Positions 1 to 9,129 of a DNA stretch of 64,000 nt are shown one piece after another; positions within the stretch are counted from its first letter, which is position 1; every line of letters starts with the position of its first letter. Origin of the DNA: Fimenecus sp036652055 (GTDB taxonomy: Bacteria; Bacillota; Clostridia; Oscillospirales; Acutalibacteraceae). Below the pieces are notes generated by a model that saw nothing but the letters and a program-made list of their open reading frames with translations, had not been told where the DNA came from and searched no databases. Made by a program: the position numbers and the translations under genes. Location of the stretch: positions 1-64,000 of the forward strand of contig JAVVWP010000001.1 in NCBI GenBank assembly GCA_036652055.1. The letters are read 5' to 3'.

Positions 1-240
1 TTAGAAGATTTTTATAAAGATACATTAAACCATAATCCCAATCGTATATTATTTTCTGTTTTACCAGGACATTTGTATACAATTGATGAAATATTAAAAG
101 CAGTTAAAGAAATATTTAAAAATGGAAAAGACTACTATTCATCAAGTTGCCGTGACTTTGTTCTTAAAAATTTTAATAAAGACACTTGCATAGATGATAC
201 TATTAAGCTATATAAAGAACTTTTAACGAAAAAAGATTAA
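1..240 (+). CDS. Probable glycosyltransferase, C-terminal fragment
   Basis: An open frame runs in from the window edge and stops with TAA at 238-240, giving the last 79 residues of a protein. The end contains a phrase of the kind found at the end of family 4 glycosyltransferases (FNKDTCIDDTIKLYKELL: a charged segment after the second Rossmann domain, then an amphipathic helix). No catalytic motif lies in the visible part. It is followed within 60 bases by a polysaccharide locus, which supports a role in building a surface polysaccharide. The family call is an inference from the C-terminus and context only. Confidence 0.5.
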   Translation, partial: LEDFYKDTLNHNPNRILFSVLPGHLYTIDEILKAVKEIFKNGKDYYSSSCRDFVLKNFNKDTCIDDTIKLYKELLTKKD

Positions 241-294
241 CCATTGAAAATAACAACAAAAACAAGCAGCTTTCTAATTATAGGAGAAGCATCT

Positions 295-1347
295 ATGGGC
301 AAAATAGGTACAATTACATTTCATTGGGCAACAAATTATGGAGCAATAATGCAGGCATATGCTCTCCAAAAATATTTAAAAAGCATTGGAAAAGAAACTG
401 AAATTATTGATTATCTCCCATTAAGTGTTAATACAATTCAAAAAACCAACAAGTTAATTAATAGAGAGTTCTCATTCTTTTTAAAAGAAAGAAAACTAAA
501 TGAATTTAGAAAAAATGAATTGGTTCTGTCTAAAAGACGATACAAAAGCAACAAATCACTTTTTAAATGTGCAAAGGACTATGATGCTATAATTTGTGGT
601 AGCGACCAAATATGGAACGAGTCTTTTACGACTACCGCAGAGAGAAAAACAACCCTTAGCTATTTTTTAAACTTTGCTGATAATGTAAAAAAAATTGCTT
701 ATGCAGTGAGCTTTGGAACAGACAAGTTGAGTGAAAAAATGAAAAGCATCATCACGCCAGAACTTGAAAAATTTACTAAAATAGGCGTAAGAGAAAATAC
801 AGGCAAAGAGATTTTATCTGATTTAAATATAAATTCAGATGTGGTATTAGACCCGACATTATTACTTTCTCAAGATGATTATAATAAGCTTTTAGAAAAT
901 AAAACGATGCCGAAGACACAAAAAGTGTTTTCATACATAATTCACAATAATCAAACAACAGCAGTTAAAATTAGCAATTACCTAAAAACAAAATTCAAAG
1001 AAGATGCAAACGATAATTACTATGATGTTAACTGTGGGTTATATGAATGGCTATATTACATAAAAAACGCTGAAATTGTTGCTACAAATTCTTTTCACGG
1101 AGTGGTATTTTCAATAATATTCAATACTCCTTTTATAGTTGTACCTGTTGAAAATTCTGGGATGAATGATAGGGTAGTTACATTGCTATCATCATTGGGG
1201 TTAGAAGACAGAATAGTGTCAGAAACGAATAATACGCTTGTTGATAAATTACTATGTGAAAAAATCAATTGGACTGCTGTTGAACAAAAATTAAAAGAGC
1301 TGAAGAAAAACTCACAAGATTTCTTGGCGGAGGCACTAAACAAATGA
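295..1347 (+). CDS. Polysaccharide pyruvyl transferase family protein
   Basis: This 350-residue protein resembles the CsaB/WcaK family that adds ketal pyruvate to sugars of surface polymers. The N-terminus (GTITFHWATNYGAIMQAYAL) is the family's characteristic opening, the middle has ICGSDQIWN, and the C-terminal half has ATNSFHGVVFSIIFNTPF, the conserved SFHG region. The frame is open from a TTG at 244, but I place the start at the ATG at 295 because AGGAG lies about ten bases before it and the protein begins directly with the family motif. Its stop overlaps the next ATG (ATGA), so translation is probably coupled to the flippase. The exact acceptor sugar cannot be read. Confidence 0.85.
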   Translation: MGKIGTITFHWATNYGAIMQAYALQKYLKSIGKETEIIDYLPLSVNTIQKTNKLINREFSFFLKERKLNEFRKNELVLSKRRYKSNKSLFKCAKDYDAIICGSDQIWNESFTTTAERKTTLSYFLNFADNVKKIAYAVSFGTDKLSEKMKSIITPELEKFTKIGVRENTGKEILSDLNINSDVVLDPTLLLSQDDYNKLLENKTMPKTQKVFSYIIHNNQTTAVKISNYLKTKFKEDANDNYYDVNCGLYEWLYYIKNAEIVATNSFHGVVFSIIFNTPFIVVPVENSGMNDRVVTLLSSLGLEDRIVSETNNTLVDKLLCEKINWTAVEQKLKELKKNSQDFLAEALNK

Positions 1348-2885
1348 AAATTAACCAGTTAAAGGCAGGCGTAATATTATCATATATATCAATGGGAATT
1401 GGCACGGTGGTTTCTATTGTATATACACCGATTATGTTAAGGCTACTCGGTCAAAGTGAATATGGGCTTTATACTCTTGTTGGCTCAGTTGTTTCTTATT
1501 TAAGCCTTTTAAGCTTAGGGTTTGGCAGCTCATATGTAAGGTATTATTCACGATATAAAGTTAAAAATGATAATGATGGAATTGCAAAGCTCAACGGTAT
1601 GTTTATGACCGTGTTTATAATAATAGGAATTGTAGCATTAATAGCTGGTGGCATTCTCACTTTGTTTACCGGAGATATTTTTAAATCAAAGTTATTGCCA
1701 GAGGAGATACAAACTGCAAAAATTCTTATGGCAGTTTTAGTTTTTAATATTGCGATTTCATTCCCATTTTCCGTATTTACTTCATATATAACCGCCAATG
1801 AACAATATTTTTTCCAAAGAATATTAAGTATTGTTAAAGTAATAGCTAACCCATTTATCGTTTTACCTATTCTTTTTATGGGGTACAAGTCAGTTGGCTT
1901 AGTTGTTGCAACTGTTATATTAAATATATCAATTGAAATTTTATATATGGTTTATTGTCTTAAAAAACTTAAAATGAAGTTTAATTTTAAGTCGTTTGAT
2001 TTTTCTTTGCTAAAGGACATAGCTATATTTTCCTCTTTCATTTTTATAAATATAATAGTGGACCAAATAAATTGGAATGTTGATAAATTTCTTTTAGGAA
2101 TTTATAGCGGTTCAATTGGTGTTGCGGTTTACGGGTTGGCATCTCAGCTAAATACATATTATATGCAATTTTCTGGAACAATTTCGTCTGTATTTATCCC
2201 AAGGGTTCACAGTTTAGTTTCAAAAGAAAATGATAATAAAACTTTGACAGAGATTTTTACAAAAGTAGGAAGAATTCAGTTTATTGTATTATCGTTGATA
2301 GCTACGGGGCTTATTTTCTTTGGCAAGCCGTTTATTTTAAAGTGGGGCGGAGCAGATTATGCAAACTCCTACGCAATCTGCTTGGTTTTAATTATACCAG
2401 CGACACTGCCACTAATTCAAAATTTGGGAATTGAAATACAAAGGGCTCAAAATTTACATAAGTTTCGTTCATGGGTATATCTTTTTATTGCAGTAATTAA
2501 TGTATTAATAAGTATTCCATTGTGTAAACTTTTTGACGGATTAGGATGTGCAATAGGGACAGCAATATCATTATTAATTGGAAATGGATTAATAATGAAT
2601 ATCTATTACCATAAAAAATGTAATTTAGATATGGTGTATTTTTGGAAAAATATAATTAAGTTTATACCTTCTCTTGTTATACCTTCAATTTGCGGGATTT
2701 TAATAAACTGTTTTGTGGATTTAAATAATATTTTTAATTTAGTGTTATTTATAATGGTATATTGCATTGTATTTATTATAAGTATGTGGTTTATGGGATT
2801 AAACACTTATGAAAAGGACTTGTTTATAAAGCCTATAAATAAATTGTTGCGAAAGAGTGGGATAGTGAATAATGAAGGCAAGTAA
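1344..2885 (+). CDS. Wzx-type oligosaccharide flippase
   Basis: The 513-residue, strongly hydrophobic protein has about 12-14 predicted membrane segments and the Wzx/MVF-type N-terminus (LKAGVILSYISMGIGTVVSI, then YTPIMLRLLGQSEYGLYTL). The YGLY motif after the first helix pair is typical of the polysaccharide_synt family. It would flip undecaprenyl-linked repeat units across the membrane. It overlaps the pyruvyl transferase before it by four bases and the acyltransferase after it by 14 bases, so these three genes form one transcription and translation unit. No polymerase (Wzy) was identified in the visible part of the locus. It could lie upstream of the window. Confidence 0.9.
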   Translation: MKINQLKAGVILSYISMGIGTVVSIVYTPIMLRLLGQSEYGLYTLVGSVVSYLSLLSLGFGSSYVRYYSRYKVKNDNDGIAKLNGMFMTVFIIIGIVALIAGGILTLFTGDIFKSKLLPEEIQTAKILMAVLVFNIAISFPFSVFTSYITANEQYFFQRILSIVKVIANPFIVLPILFMGYKSVGLVVATVILNISIEILYMVYCLKKLKMKFNFKSFDFSLLKDIAIFSSFIFINIIVDQINWNVDKFLLGIYSGSIGVAVYGLASQLNTYYMQFSGTISSVFIPRVHSLVSKENDNKTLTEIFTKVGRIQFIVLSLIATGLIFFGKPFILKWGGADYANSYAICLVLIIPATLPLIQNLGIEIQRAQNLHKFRSWVYLFIAVINVLISIPLCKLFDGLGCAIGTAISLLIGNGLIMNIYYHKKCNLDMVYFWKNIIKFIPSLVIPSICGILINCFVDLNNIFNLVLFIMVYCIVFIISMWFMGLNTYEKDLFIKPINKLLRKSGIVNNEGK

Positions 2886-3936
2886 TAATATAGCGACAAC
2901 TACAAACAGAAATTTATATTGGCAAAATGTCAGAGGAATATGTATAATTGCTGTAATTTTAATTCATTGTACAACTGGACTTTCATATATTGAAAGTGGG
3001 CTAACTTCATTTAATTCTATTTATTATATAATAATGAGAAATATAATAAATTTTCCTGTGCCGATTTTCATCTTTTTGTCTGGATTTTTCACAAATATTG
3101 ATTTGGCAAAAAATGATGTTAAGTCATATTATAAGAAAAAACTGCTAAGGCTTTTTGTGCCATTTGTAATTTGGACTACATTTTACAATGCCTATTGGAT
3201 GGTGACGAATATTTTAAAAAATGAGCCAATTAATGTTATTGCTATGATTAAAGCTTATTTTTTTGGAACAAGCCATCTATATTTTATTGTGTTATTACTT
3301 TGGCTTATACTCGTTACACCCATTATTGTTAAATGTTTAAACAGCAAGTTAAAGTCTTCAATTGTTTTTTCAATTACGACTGTATTTTTAATTGTTTCAT
3401 ACATAATGCAACTTGGATTACAAAAGAAAATTCCACATTTGGAAATCAGCTTTATTTATATAGGCTTCTACTATTTAGGAATGTATTGCAAAGATAAAAA
3501 AATTGATTTTAAAAAATATTTCAACAAAAACACATCTATTATATTTCTAATATTTGCTTTCGTTATTAATTTATCAGAAACAATAATTTTACTCAAAATA
3601 AAAGCAGATATTGGATTTGCTTTTGATCAGATGACAATTGGCGGATTTTTATATGGATTTTCAATTATAGTTTATTTGCTTGTCAACCAAAAGGATAAAA
3701 GCAAATCAAGCTTATTGACATATATAGGGGATAACTCTTTTGGAATTTATTTTGTTCATATTTTTTGGTTGGCAGTTATAACTAACATATACAAATTTTT
3801 AAATATAAGTTTCCCATTTATTTTTATAAATCAAATTATTGAATTGATTATAGCGTTATCATTTAGCATGCTTTCTATAATAATAGTTAATAAAATATTT
3901 GGTAAAAAAATATCAAGCCGAATTTTTGGCTTTTAG
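2872..3936 (+). CDS. Acyltransferase 3 family membrane protein
   Basis: The 354-residue protein has around ten hydrophobic segments. It opens with NVRGICIIAVILIHCTTG, the R-x-x-x-x-x-x-V-x-x-x-H region of acyltransferase 3 (OafA/WecH-like) enzymes, where the histidine is thought to be catalytic. A second family mark, FLSGFFTN, follows the second membrane segment, and YIGDNSFGIYFVHIFW near the C-terminus is also typical. The likely role is O-acetylation (or another acyl transfer) of the polysaccharide made by this locus. The ATG lies inside the end of the flippase gene, 14 bases upstream of that gene's stop. The acyl donor and acceptor are unknown. Confidence 0.85.
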   Translation: MKASNNIATTTNRNLYWQNVRGICIIAVILIHCTTGLSYIESGLTSFNSIYYIIMRNIINFPVPIFIFLSGFFTNIDLAKNDVKSYYKKKLLRLFVPFVIWTTFYNAYWMVTNILKNEPINVIAMIKAYFFGTSHLYFIVLLLWLILVTPIIVKCLNSKLKSSIVFSITTVFLIVSYIMQLGLQKKIPHLEISFIYIGFYYLGMYCKDKKIDFKKYFNKNTSIIFLIFAFVINLSETIILLKIKADIGFAFDQMTIGGFLYGFSIIVYLLVNQKDKSKSSLLTYIGDNSFGIYFVHIFWLAVITNIYKFLNISFPFIFINQIIELIIALSFSMLSIIIVNKIFGKKISSRIFGF

Positions 3937-3947
3937 GATTTGAAATA

Positions 3948-5093
3948 ATGATTGAAATTACAAACAAAGCAAAATGCACAGGCTGCAACGCTTGTCAGAG
4001 TGTTTGCCCTAAAAGCTGCATTTCAATGAAAATTGATAATGAAGGATTTTTATATCCTATTGTCAACAAAGAGTTGTGCGTTAATTGCAATCTTTGTGAA
4101 AAAATATGTCCGATTATCAATAAAGTAGATGGGCAAAACGAACCCATTGCCTATGGTGCATATAGCAAAGATAAAAATGTTAGACTTCAAAGCTCATCTG
4201 GTGGTATTTTCACATTGCTTGCCGAGAGCGTTATAAATAGAGGCGGAATAGTTTTTGGAGCTTGCTTTGATAAAGAGTTTAATGTTATACATGATTTTGC
4301 CTCTGATATAAATGGCTTATCAAAATTTAGGGGTTCTAAATATGTTCAAAGTAAAACTTCTGATACATATATAAGAGCAAAAGAATTTTTAGACGAAAAA
4401 AGGTTGGTCTTGTTTACAGGAACGCCTTGTCAAATTGGCGGGCTAAAAGCGTATTTACAAAAGGACTATAACAACCTAATTTGTCAAGATATTATCTGTC
4501 ACGGAGTTCCATCGCCTATGGTTTGGCAAAAATATATAGAATATAGAAAAGATATTGCAAAATCAAATATAGACAATATCAACTTTAGAGATAAATCAGA
4601 GGGATGGCAGAACTTTTCAATGAAGATTGAATTTGCGTCTGGTTCGAGTGATGTTCAATTGCTTAGAAACGATTTAATGATTAAATCATTTTTGAAAAAT
4701 GTGTCACTGCGTCCGTCTTGTTATGCTTGTTCTTTTAAAACATTAAACAGGCAAAGCGACATAACGCTTGCCGACTTTTGGGGAATTGAAAATGTAATGC
4801 CAAAAATGAATGATGATAAAGGAACTTCACTTGTAATAATTAACTCTCAAAAGGGTCAAACCTTGTTTGATTTAATTAAAGATGATATAATATTTGAAAA
4901 TACTGATTTACAAAAAGCAATAAGCTTTAACTCCGCTGCTATAAAATCAGTTCCTATAAATAATAATAGAAAAGGCTTTTTTGAAGATATTGACAGGCTC
5001 CAATTTGATGAATTAGTTAACAAATATTGCAAGGAAAATACTAAGACTAAAGCAAAGCGGCTAATAAAAGGAATTTTATCAAAACTTAAATAA
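3948..5093 (+). CDS. FrhB-like protein with 2[4Fe-4S] ferredoxin domain
   Basis: The 381-residue protein has two parts. Residues 1-60 carry two clusters of the ferredoxin type (CTGCNACQSVCP and CVNCNLCEKICP). The remainder matches the coenzyme F420 hydrogenase/dehydrogenase beta subunit family: SSSGGIFTLLAE, FTGTPCQIGGLK, CHGVPSPMVWQKY, and a Cys pair in RPSCYACSFK. FrhB proteins bind FAD and move electrons. In polysaccharide loci of Clostridia and Bacteroidetes they are often found next to pyruvyl transferases, as here, but their role there has not been settled. F420 synthesis is not expected in this organism, so the electron partner is probably a ferredoxin or flavin. This last point is inference. 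Confidence 0.85.
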   Translation: MIEITNKAKCTGCNACQSVCPKSCISMKIDNEGFLYPIVNKELCVNCNLCEKICPIINKVDGQNEPIAYGAYSKDKNVRLQSSSGGIFTLLAESVINRGGIVFGACFDKEFNVIHDFASDINGLSKFRGSKYVQSKTSDTYIRAKEFLDEKRLVLFTGTPCQIGGLKAYLQKDYNNLICQDIICHGVPSPMVWQKYIEYRKDIAKSNIDNINFRDKSEGWQNFSMKIEFASGSSDVQLLRNDLMIKSFLKNVSLRPSCYACSFKTLNRQSDITLADFWGIENVMPKMNDDKGTSLVIINSQKGQTLFDLIKDDIIFENTDLQKAISFNSAAIKSVPINNNRKGFFEDIDRLQFDELVNKYCKENTKTKAKRLIKGILSKLK

Positions 5094-5106
5094 AGAGGGA
5101 AAACAA

Positions 5107-6147
5107 ATGTTTAATGGAAAAACACTTTTAATTACTGGTGGTACAGGCTCATTTGGAAATGCAGTTTTAAATCGATTTTTAAAGACAGACATTGGGGAAA
5201 TTAGAGTTTTTTCAAGAGATGAAAAAAAGCAGGACGATATGCGTCATGACTTTCAGTCAAAAATGCCAGAAGTAGCTGACAAAATCAAGTTTTACATAGG
5301 CGATGTTAGAGATTTAGCATCAGTTAAAAATGCTATGCACGGTGTTGATTATATTTTTCACGCAGCGGCATTAAAACAAGTTCCGTCTTGCGAATTTTTC
5401 CCTCTCGAAGCGGTTAAAACAAATGTTATCGGAACAGATAATGTTTTAACAGCAGCTATCGACGAGGGCGTAAAAACTGTTATTTGCCTTTCAACTGATA
5501 AGGCGGCATATCCAGTTAATGCAATGGGAACTTCAAAAGCAATGATGGAAAAAGTTATAGTTGCAAAATCTCGAACAGTTTCACCTGATAAAACAAAAAT
5601 TTGCTGTACTCGTTATGGCAATGTTCTCTGTTCTCGTGGAAGTGTTGTTCCGCTTTGGATAGATCAGCTTAAATCGGGCAAGCCAATAACCATTACAGAG
5701 CCAAAAATGACTCGATTTATAATGAGCCTTACAGAGGCAGTTGACCTTGTTTTATTTGCATTTGACAAGGGAAACAGCGGTGATATTTTAGTCCAAAAAG
5801 CACCGGCTTGCACTATTGAAATTCTTGCACAGGCAGTTAAAGAGTTGTTTCATAGTGAAGAAGAAATTAAAGTAATCGGTATTCGTCACGGTGAAAAAAT
5901 GTATGAAACACTGCTAACAAATGAAGAATGTTACAGTGCAATAGATATGGGCAACTTTTATCGTGTGCCTTGTGATAAGCGTGGGCTTAACTATGAAAAA
6001 TATGTAAGCGATGGCGATACAAAGAGAAATACTTTGCACGAATTCGATTCGCAAAACACAGAGCTTTTAACAGTTGAAGAAGTAAAAGCAAAGCTCTTAA
6101 CATTAAAATATATCAGAAATGAAATCGAGGCTTGGGAGAATAAATAG
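5107..6147 (+). CDS. fnlA: UDP-GlcNAc 4,6-dehydratase/5-epimerase (FnlA/CapE)
   Basis: The 346-residue enzyme has the Rossmann motif GGTGSFGNAVL at residues 10-20 and the sequence STDKAAYPVNAMGTSKAMME, in which a methionine takes the place of the usual SDR tyrosine (M-x-x-x-K). That substitution is known from CapE/FnlA enzymes, which turn UDP-GlcNAc into a 4-keto-6-deoxy sugar as the first step to UDP-N-acetyl-L-fucosamine. A good ribosome site (AGAGGG) precedes the ATG. The gene abuts fnlB, and fnlC lies one gene further on, so the full UDP-L-FucNAc pathway is present. Confidence 0.93.
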   Translation: MFNGKTLLITGGTGSFGNAVLNRFLKTDIGEIRVFSRDEKKQDDMRHDFQSKMPEVADKIKFYIGDVRDLASVKNAMHGVDYIFHAAALKQVPSCEFFPLEAVKTNVIGTDNVLTAAIDEGVKTVICLSTDKAAYPVNAMGTSKAMMEKVIVAKSRTVSPDKTKICCTRYGNVLCSRGSVVPLWIDQLKSGKPITITEPKMTRFIMSLTEAVDLVLFAFDKGNSGDILVQKAPACTIEILAQAVKELFHSEEEIKVIGIRHGEKMYETLLTNEECYSAIDMGNFYRVPCDKRGLNYEKYVSDGDTKRNTLHEFDSQNTELLTVEEVKAKLLTLKYIRNEIEAWENK

Positions 6148-7293
6148 ATGAAAATTCTTGTGACAGGGGCAAAAGGTTTTGTTGGTAAAAATCTTATAGC
6201 ACAGCTTAATAATATTAAAGATGGCAAGGCAAAAAACTATAACCTTTCATCTGACCTTACTATTTATGAATATGACATTGACACCGAAAAATCACTTTTA
6301 GATGAGTTCTGTGCCGATTGTGATTTTGTGCTTAATTTAGCAGGAGTAAATAGACCGAAAGACCAAAAAGAGTTTATGGAGGGCAATTTTGGCTTTGCTT
6401 CAATCCTTTTAGATACATTAAAAAAGCATAATAACACTTGCCCTGTTATGATTTCGTCTTCATCTCAAGCAGCATTAGATAATCCATATGGTGAGAGCAA
6501 AAAAGCAGGGGAAAATCTATTTTTTGACTATGAAAAAACAACTGGTGCAAGAGTGCTTGTTTATAGATTTCCTAATGTTTTTGGCAAGTGGTGCAGACCA
6601 AATTATAATAGTGCGGTTGCAACTTTTTGTAATAACATCGCTAATGATTTGCCAATTCAAGTTAATGATAGAAATGCAAAAATGACACTCGTTTACATTG
6701 ATGATGTTGTAGATGAACTTATAAATGCTATTTCAGGTGATGAAAATCGTGACGGTAAATTCTGCAAGGTTAAAACAGAGTATGATATAACTCTTGGAGA
6801 AATCGTTGACTTGCTGTATTCATTTAAAGAGAGCAGAAAAACTTTAAGTGTTCCCGATATGACAGAAAACAGTTTTTCAAAAAAGCTTTACAGTACATAT
6901 CTTTCATATTTGCAGGTAGAAAGCTTAAGTTACCCGCTTAAAATGAATATCGATGAGCGTGGTTCATTTACCGAAATATTAAGAACCGTAAGCAATGGGC
7001 AATTTTCTGTTAATATTTCAAAACCACATATAAAAAAAGGTGAGCATTGGCACAATTCAAAAAACGAAAAATTCTTAGTCGTCAGTGGAAATGGTGTAAT
7101 TCGTTTCCGCAAAGTTGATGAAAATAAAATTTTTGAATACTTTGTTTCAGGCGAAACCCTTGAAGTGGTTGATATTCCTACGGGTTATACCCACAATATT
7201 GAAAATTTGGGCGAAACCGATATGGTTACATTTATGTGGTGCAATGAATGCTTTAATAACGAAAAACCAGATACATATTTTTTGGAAGTGTGA
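6148..7293 (+). CDS. fnlB: UDP-sugar C-4 reductase with cupin domain (FnlB/CapF)
   Basis: This 381-residue enzyme joins an N-terminal short-chain reductase (GAKGFVGKNL at residues 7-16; SSSQAALDNPYGESKKAGE containing the Y-x-x-x-K pair) to a C-terminal cupin of about 110 residues (GEHWHNSKNEKFLVVSGNG, then PTGYTHNIENLGETD). This two-domain plan is specific to CapF/FnlB, where the cupin binds a metal and epimerises C-3 and the SDR domain reduces C-4 with NADPH. The ATG follows the fnlA stop directly, so the two are co-translated. The following FnlC completes the route to UDP-L-FucNAc. Confidence 0.93.
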   Translation: MKILVTGAKGFVGKNLIAQLNNIKDGKAKNYNLSSDLTIYEYDIDTEKSLLDEFCADCDFVLNLAGVNRPKDQKEFMEGNFGFASILLDTLKKHNNTCPVMISSSSQAALDNPYGESKKAGENLFFDYEKTTGARVLVYRFPNVFGKWCRPNYNSAVATFCNNIANDLPIQVNDRNAKMTLVYIDDVVDELINAISGDENRDGKFCKVKTEYDITLGEIVDLLYSFKESRKTLSVPDMTENSFSKKLYSTYLSYLQVESLSYPLKMNIDERGSFTEILRTVSNGQFSVNISKPHIKKGEHWHNSKNEKFLVVSGNGVIRFRKVDENKIFEYFVSGETLEVVDIPTGYTHNIENLGETDMVTFMWCNECFNNEKPDTYFLEV

Positions 7294-7296
7294 TTT

Positions 7297-7788
7297 ATGA
7301 AATATAAAATAGAAGTTGTAATTTGCTCAATACTAATTTTACTTACAGTGGCGTTTGTTTGGAATAATTCAGCAAAGACTATTCCTGAGTCTATGAATGA
7401 TACTAACATTGCAGCAAAAGTAGTAGAAAAAATAGCAGATAAAGTTGATAGAACAGATAAAAAAAAGTTTGAAAGCTATAATAGCTTTTTAAAATATTTG
7501 AGAAAATGCGCCCATGCAATTGAATTTTTTTCGCTTGGAGCTGAAATTGCAGCATTTTCACTTATAATAAGAAAAAAGTTTAAACCACAAAACCTTTGGA
7601 ATATTCTCTCATCGGTGCTTGCAATAGCCGTTGTTGACGAGGCAATACAAATATTTTCAGGGAGAGGCCCAGCAGTACAAGATGTAATTTTGGATTTTTG
7701 TGGGGCATTAGTAGGAGTCCTTTTGGTTTTACTAATTGGATTTATAATCGCATCATTAAAGGGGAGAAAAAAATATGCCAAAGCTTAA
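7297..7788 (+). CDS. VanZ-like membrane protein
   Basis: The 163-residue protein has an N-terminal hydrophobic segment, a charged extracytoplasmic stretch, and then three more membrane segments. The pattern RKCAHAIEFFSLGAEIAAF followed by VVDEAIQIFSGRGPAVQDVI and a final hydrophobic helix is the VanZ-like family signature (K-x-x-H-x-x-E-F, D-E-x-x-Q, R-x-x-x-x-x-D). VanZ confers low-level teicoplanin resistance by an unclear mechanism, and homologues are common in Firmicutes cell-envelope loci. Here it sits between fnlB and fnlC and overlaps the fnlC start by 14 bases, so it is expressed with the polysaccharide genes. Its function here is unknown. Confidence 0.8.
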   Translation: MKYKIEVVICSILILLTVAFVWNNSAKTIPESMNDTNIAAKVVEKIADKVDRTDKKKFESYNSFLKYLRKCAHAIEFFSLGAEIAAFSLIIRKKFKPQNLWNILSSVLAIAVVDEAIQIFSGRGPAVQDVILDFCGALVGVLLVLLIGFIIASLKGRKKYAKA

Positions 7789-8920
7789 AATTATGACAAT
7801 AGTCGGAACAAGACCAGAAATCATTCGACTTGCCGCTGTTATTAAAAAATGCGACAAATATTTTGACCAGATTTTAGTTCATACAGGGCAAAACTATGAT
7901 TATGAATTAAATCAAGTCTTTTTTGATGATTTAGGGCTTAGAGCGCCCAATTTCTACCTTAGTGCAGTTGGTGCTGACCTTGGCGAAACCATCGGCAATA
8001 TTATTGCGAAATCATACAAATTAATGCAGGAGCAAAAGCCAGACGCACTTCTCATTTTAGGTGATACAAACTCTTGCCTTTCAGCAATTTCAGCTAAAAG
8101 GTTACATATTCCGATATTTCATATGGAGGCGGGAAACCGCTGCTTTGACGAGTGCCTGCCCGAGGAAACAAACAGGAGAATTGTCGACCATATTGCTGAT
8201 GTTAATATGTGCTATTCTGAACACGCAAGGCGTTATTTGAACTCAGAAGGAACAGCAAAAGAGAGAACTTATGTCACGGGTTCACCAATGGCAGAGGTGC
8301 TTTCTGCTAACCTTGATAATATAAAAAAATCAGATGTTCTTAAAAGGTTCAACCTTGAAAAAGGTAAATATATATTACTTTCAGCACACAGAGAAGAAAA
8401 TATAGATACAGAAGAAAACTTTTTCAGCTTAATGAATGCAATAAATGCCCTTGCTGAAAAATATGATATGCCGATTTTATATTCTTGCCACCCACGAAGT
8501 GCAAAATTTATAGAAACTCGTGGTTTTAAATTCGATAAAAGAGTAATTCAAAACAAGCCACTCGGCTTCCACGATTATAATAATCTTCAAATGAATGCTT
8601 ATGCAGTAGTGTCTGACAGCGGAACACTTCCCGAAGAAAGCAGTTTTTTCCTTTCAGTTGGCAGTCCATTCCCAGCAGTTTGCATAAGAACCTCAACAGA
8701 ACGCCCTGAGGCAATCGATAAAGGCAATTTCTTCATAGCAGGAATACATACTGACCAAATCTTGCAAACTGTCGATACGGCGGTTACAATGAACGATAAT
8801 GGCGATTATGGAATTCCCGTTCCGAATTATACCGATGAAAATGTTTCAACAAAGGTAGTTAAAATAATCCAAAGTTATACAGGAATTGTCAATAAAATTG
8901 TTTGGCGAAAAAAAGATTAA
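7775..8920 (+). CDS. fnlC: UDP-N-acetylglucosamine 2-epimerase family enzyme (FnlC/CapG)
   Basis: The 381-residue protein begins MTIVGTRPEIIRLAAVIKKC and contains HTGQNYDYELNQVFFDDL, MEAGNRCFDECLPEETNRR and SDSGTLPEESSFF, which mark the non-hydrolysing 2-epimerases. Together with FnlA and FnlB the best assignment is FnlC/CapG, which epimerises C-2 in the last step to UDP-N-acetyl-L-fucosamine, rather than WecB making UDP-ManNAc. The gene starts inside the end of the VanZ-like gene, preceded by AAAGGGGAG. It is the last gene of the locus, and a hairpin terminator follows. Confidence 0.92.
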   Translation: MPKLKIMTIVGTRPEIIRLAAVIKKCDKYFDQILVHTGQNYDYELNQVFFDDLGLRAPNFYLSAVGADLGETIGNIIAKSYKLMQEQKPDALLILGDTNSCLSAISAKRLHIPIFHMEAGNRCFDECLPEETNRRIVDHIADVNMCYSEHARRYLNSEGTAKERTYVTGSPMAEVLSANLDNIKKSDVLKRFNLEKGKYILLSAHREENIDTEENFFSLMNAINALAEKYDMPILYSCHPRSAKFIETRGFKFDKRVIQNKPLGFHDYNNLQMNAYAVVSDSGTLPEESSFFLSVGSPFPAVCIRTSTERPEAIDKGNFFIAGIHTDQILQTVDTAVTMNDNGDYGIPVPNYTDENVSTKVVKIIQSYTGIVNKIVWRKKD

Positions 8921-8929
8921 TATAATTCA

Positions 8930-8963
8930 TTTTATGGGCGGATTTTTATATCCGTCCATAAAA
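8930..8963 (+). terminator. Intrinsic terminator of the polysaccharide locus
   Basis: Ten bases after fnlC, 8931-8942 (TTTATGGGCGGA) pairs with 8951-8962 (TCCGTCCATAAA). This is a 12-bp stem with one G-U pair and an 8-base loop, followed by a T-rich run. A near-identical hairpin ends the sialidase operon on the other strand at 17967-17993. Confidence 0.75.
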
Positions 8964-9026
8964 TTTATAAATCAGCAAAATTTTCTGTGTTTTTTATTTT
9001 TAATTGAATTATTTTCGTTAAAAATA

Positions 9027-9055
9027 TTGACATTTGTGCAAAAAATCTCTATATT
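9027..9055 (+). promoter_or_regulatory. Sigma-A promoter of potABCD
   Basis: TTGACA at 9027-9032 is followed after exactly 17 bases by TATATT at 9050-9055, about 75 bases upstream of the potA start. It lies after the terminator of the preceding locus, so potABCD has its own transcription start. Confidence 0.75.
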
Positions 9056-9129
9056 TGTAACATACCAATTAGGGTGCGATTTTTAATTGTATCCCAACTA
9101 TATCTATCGGTTGGAAAGGGGCTGCATAA

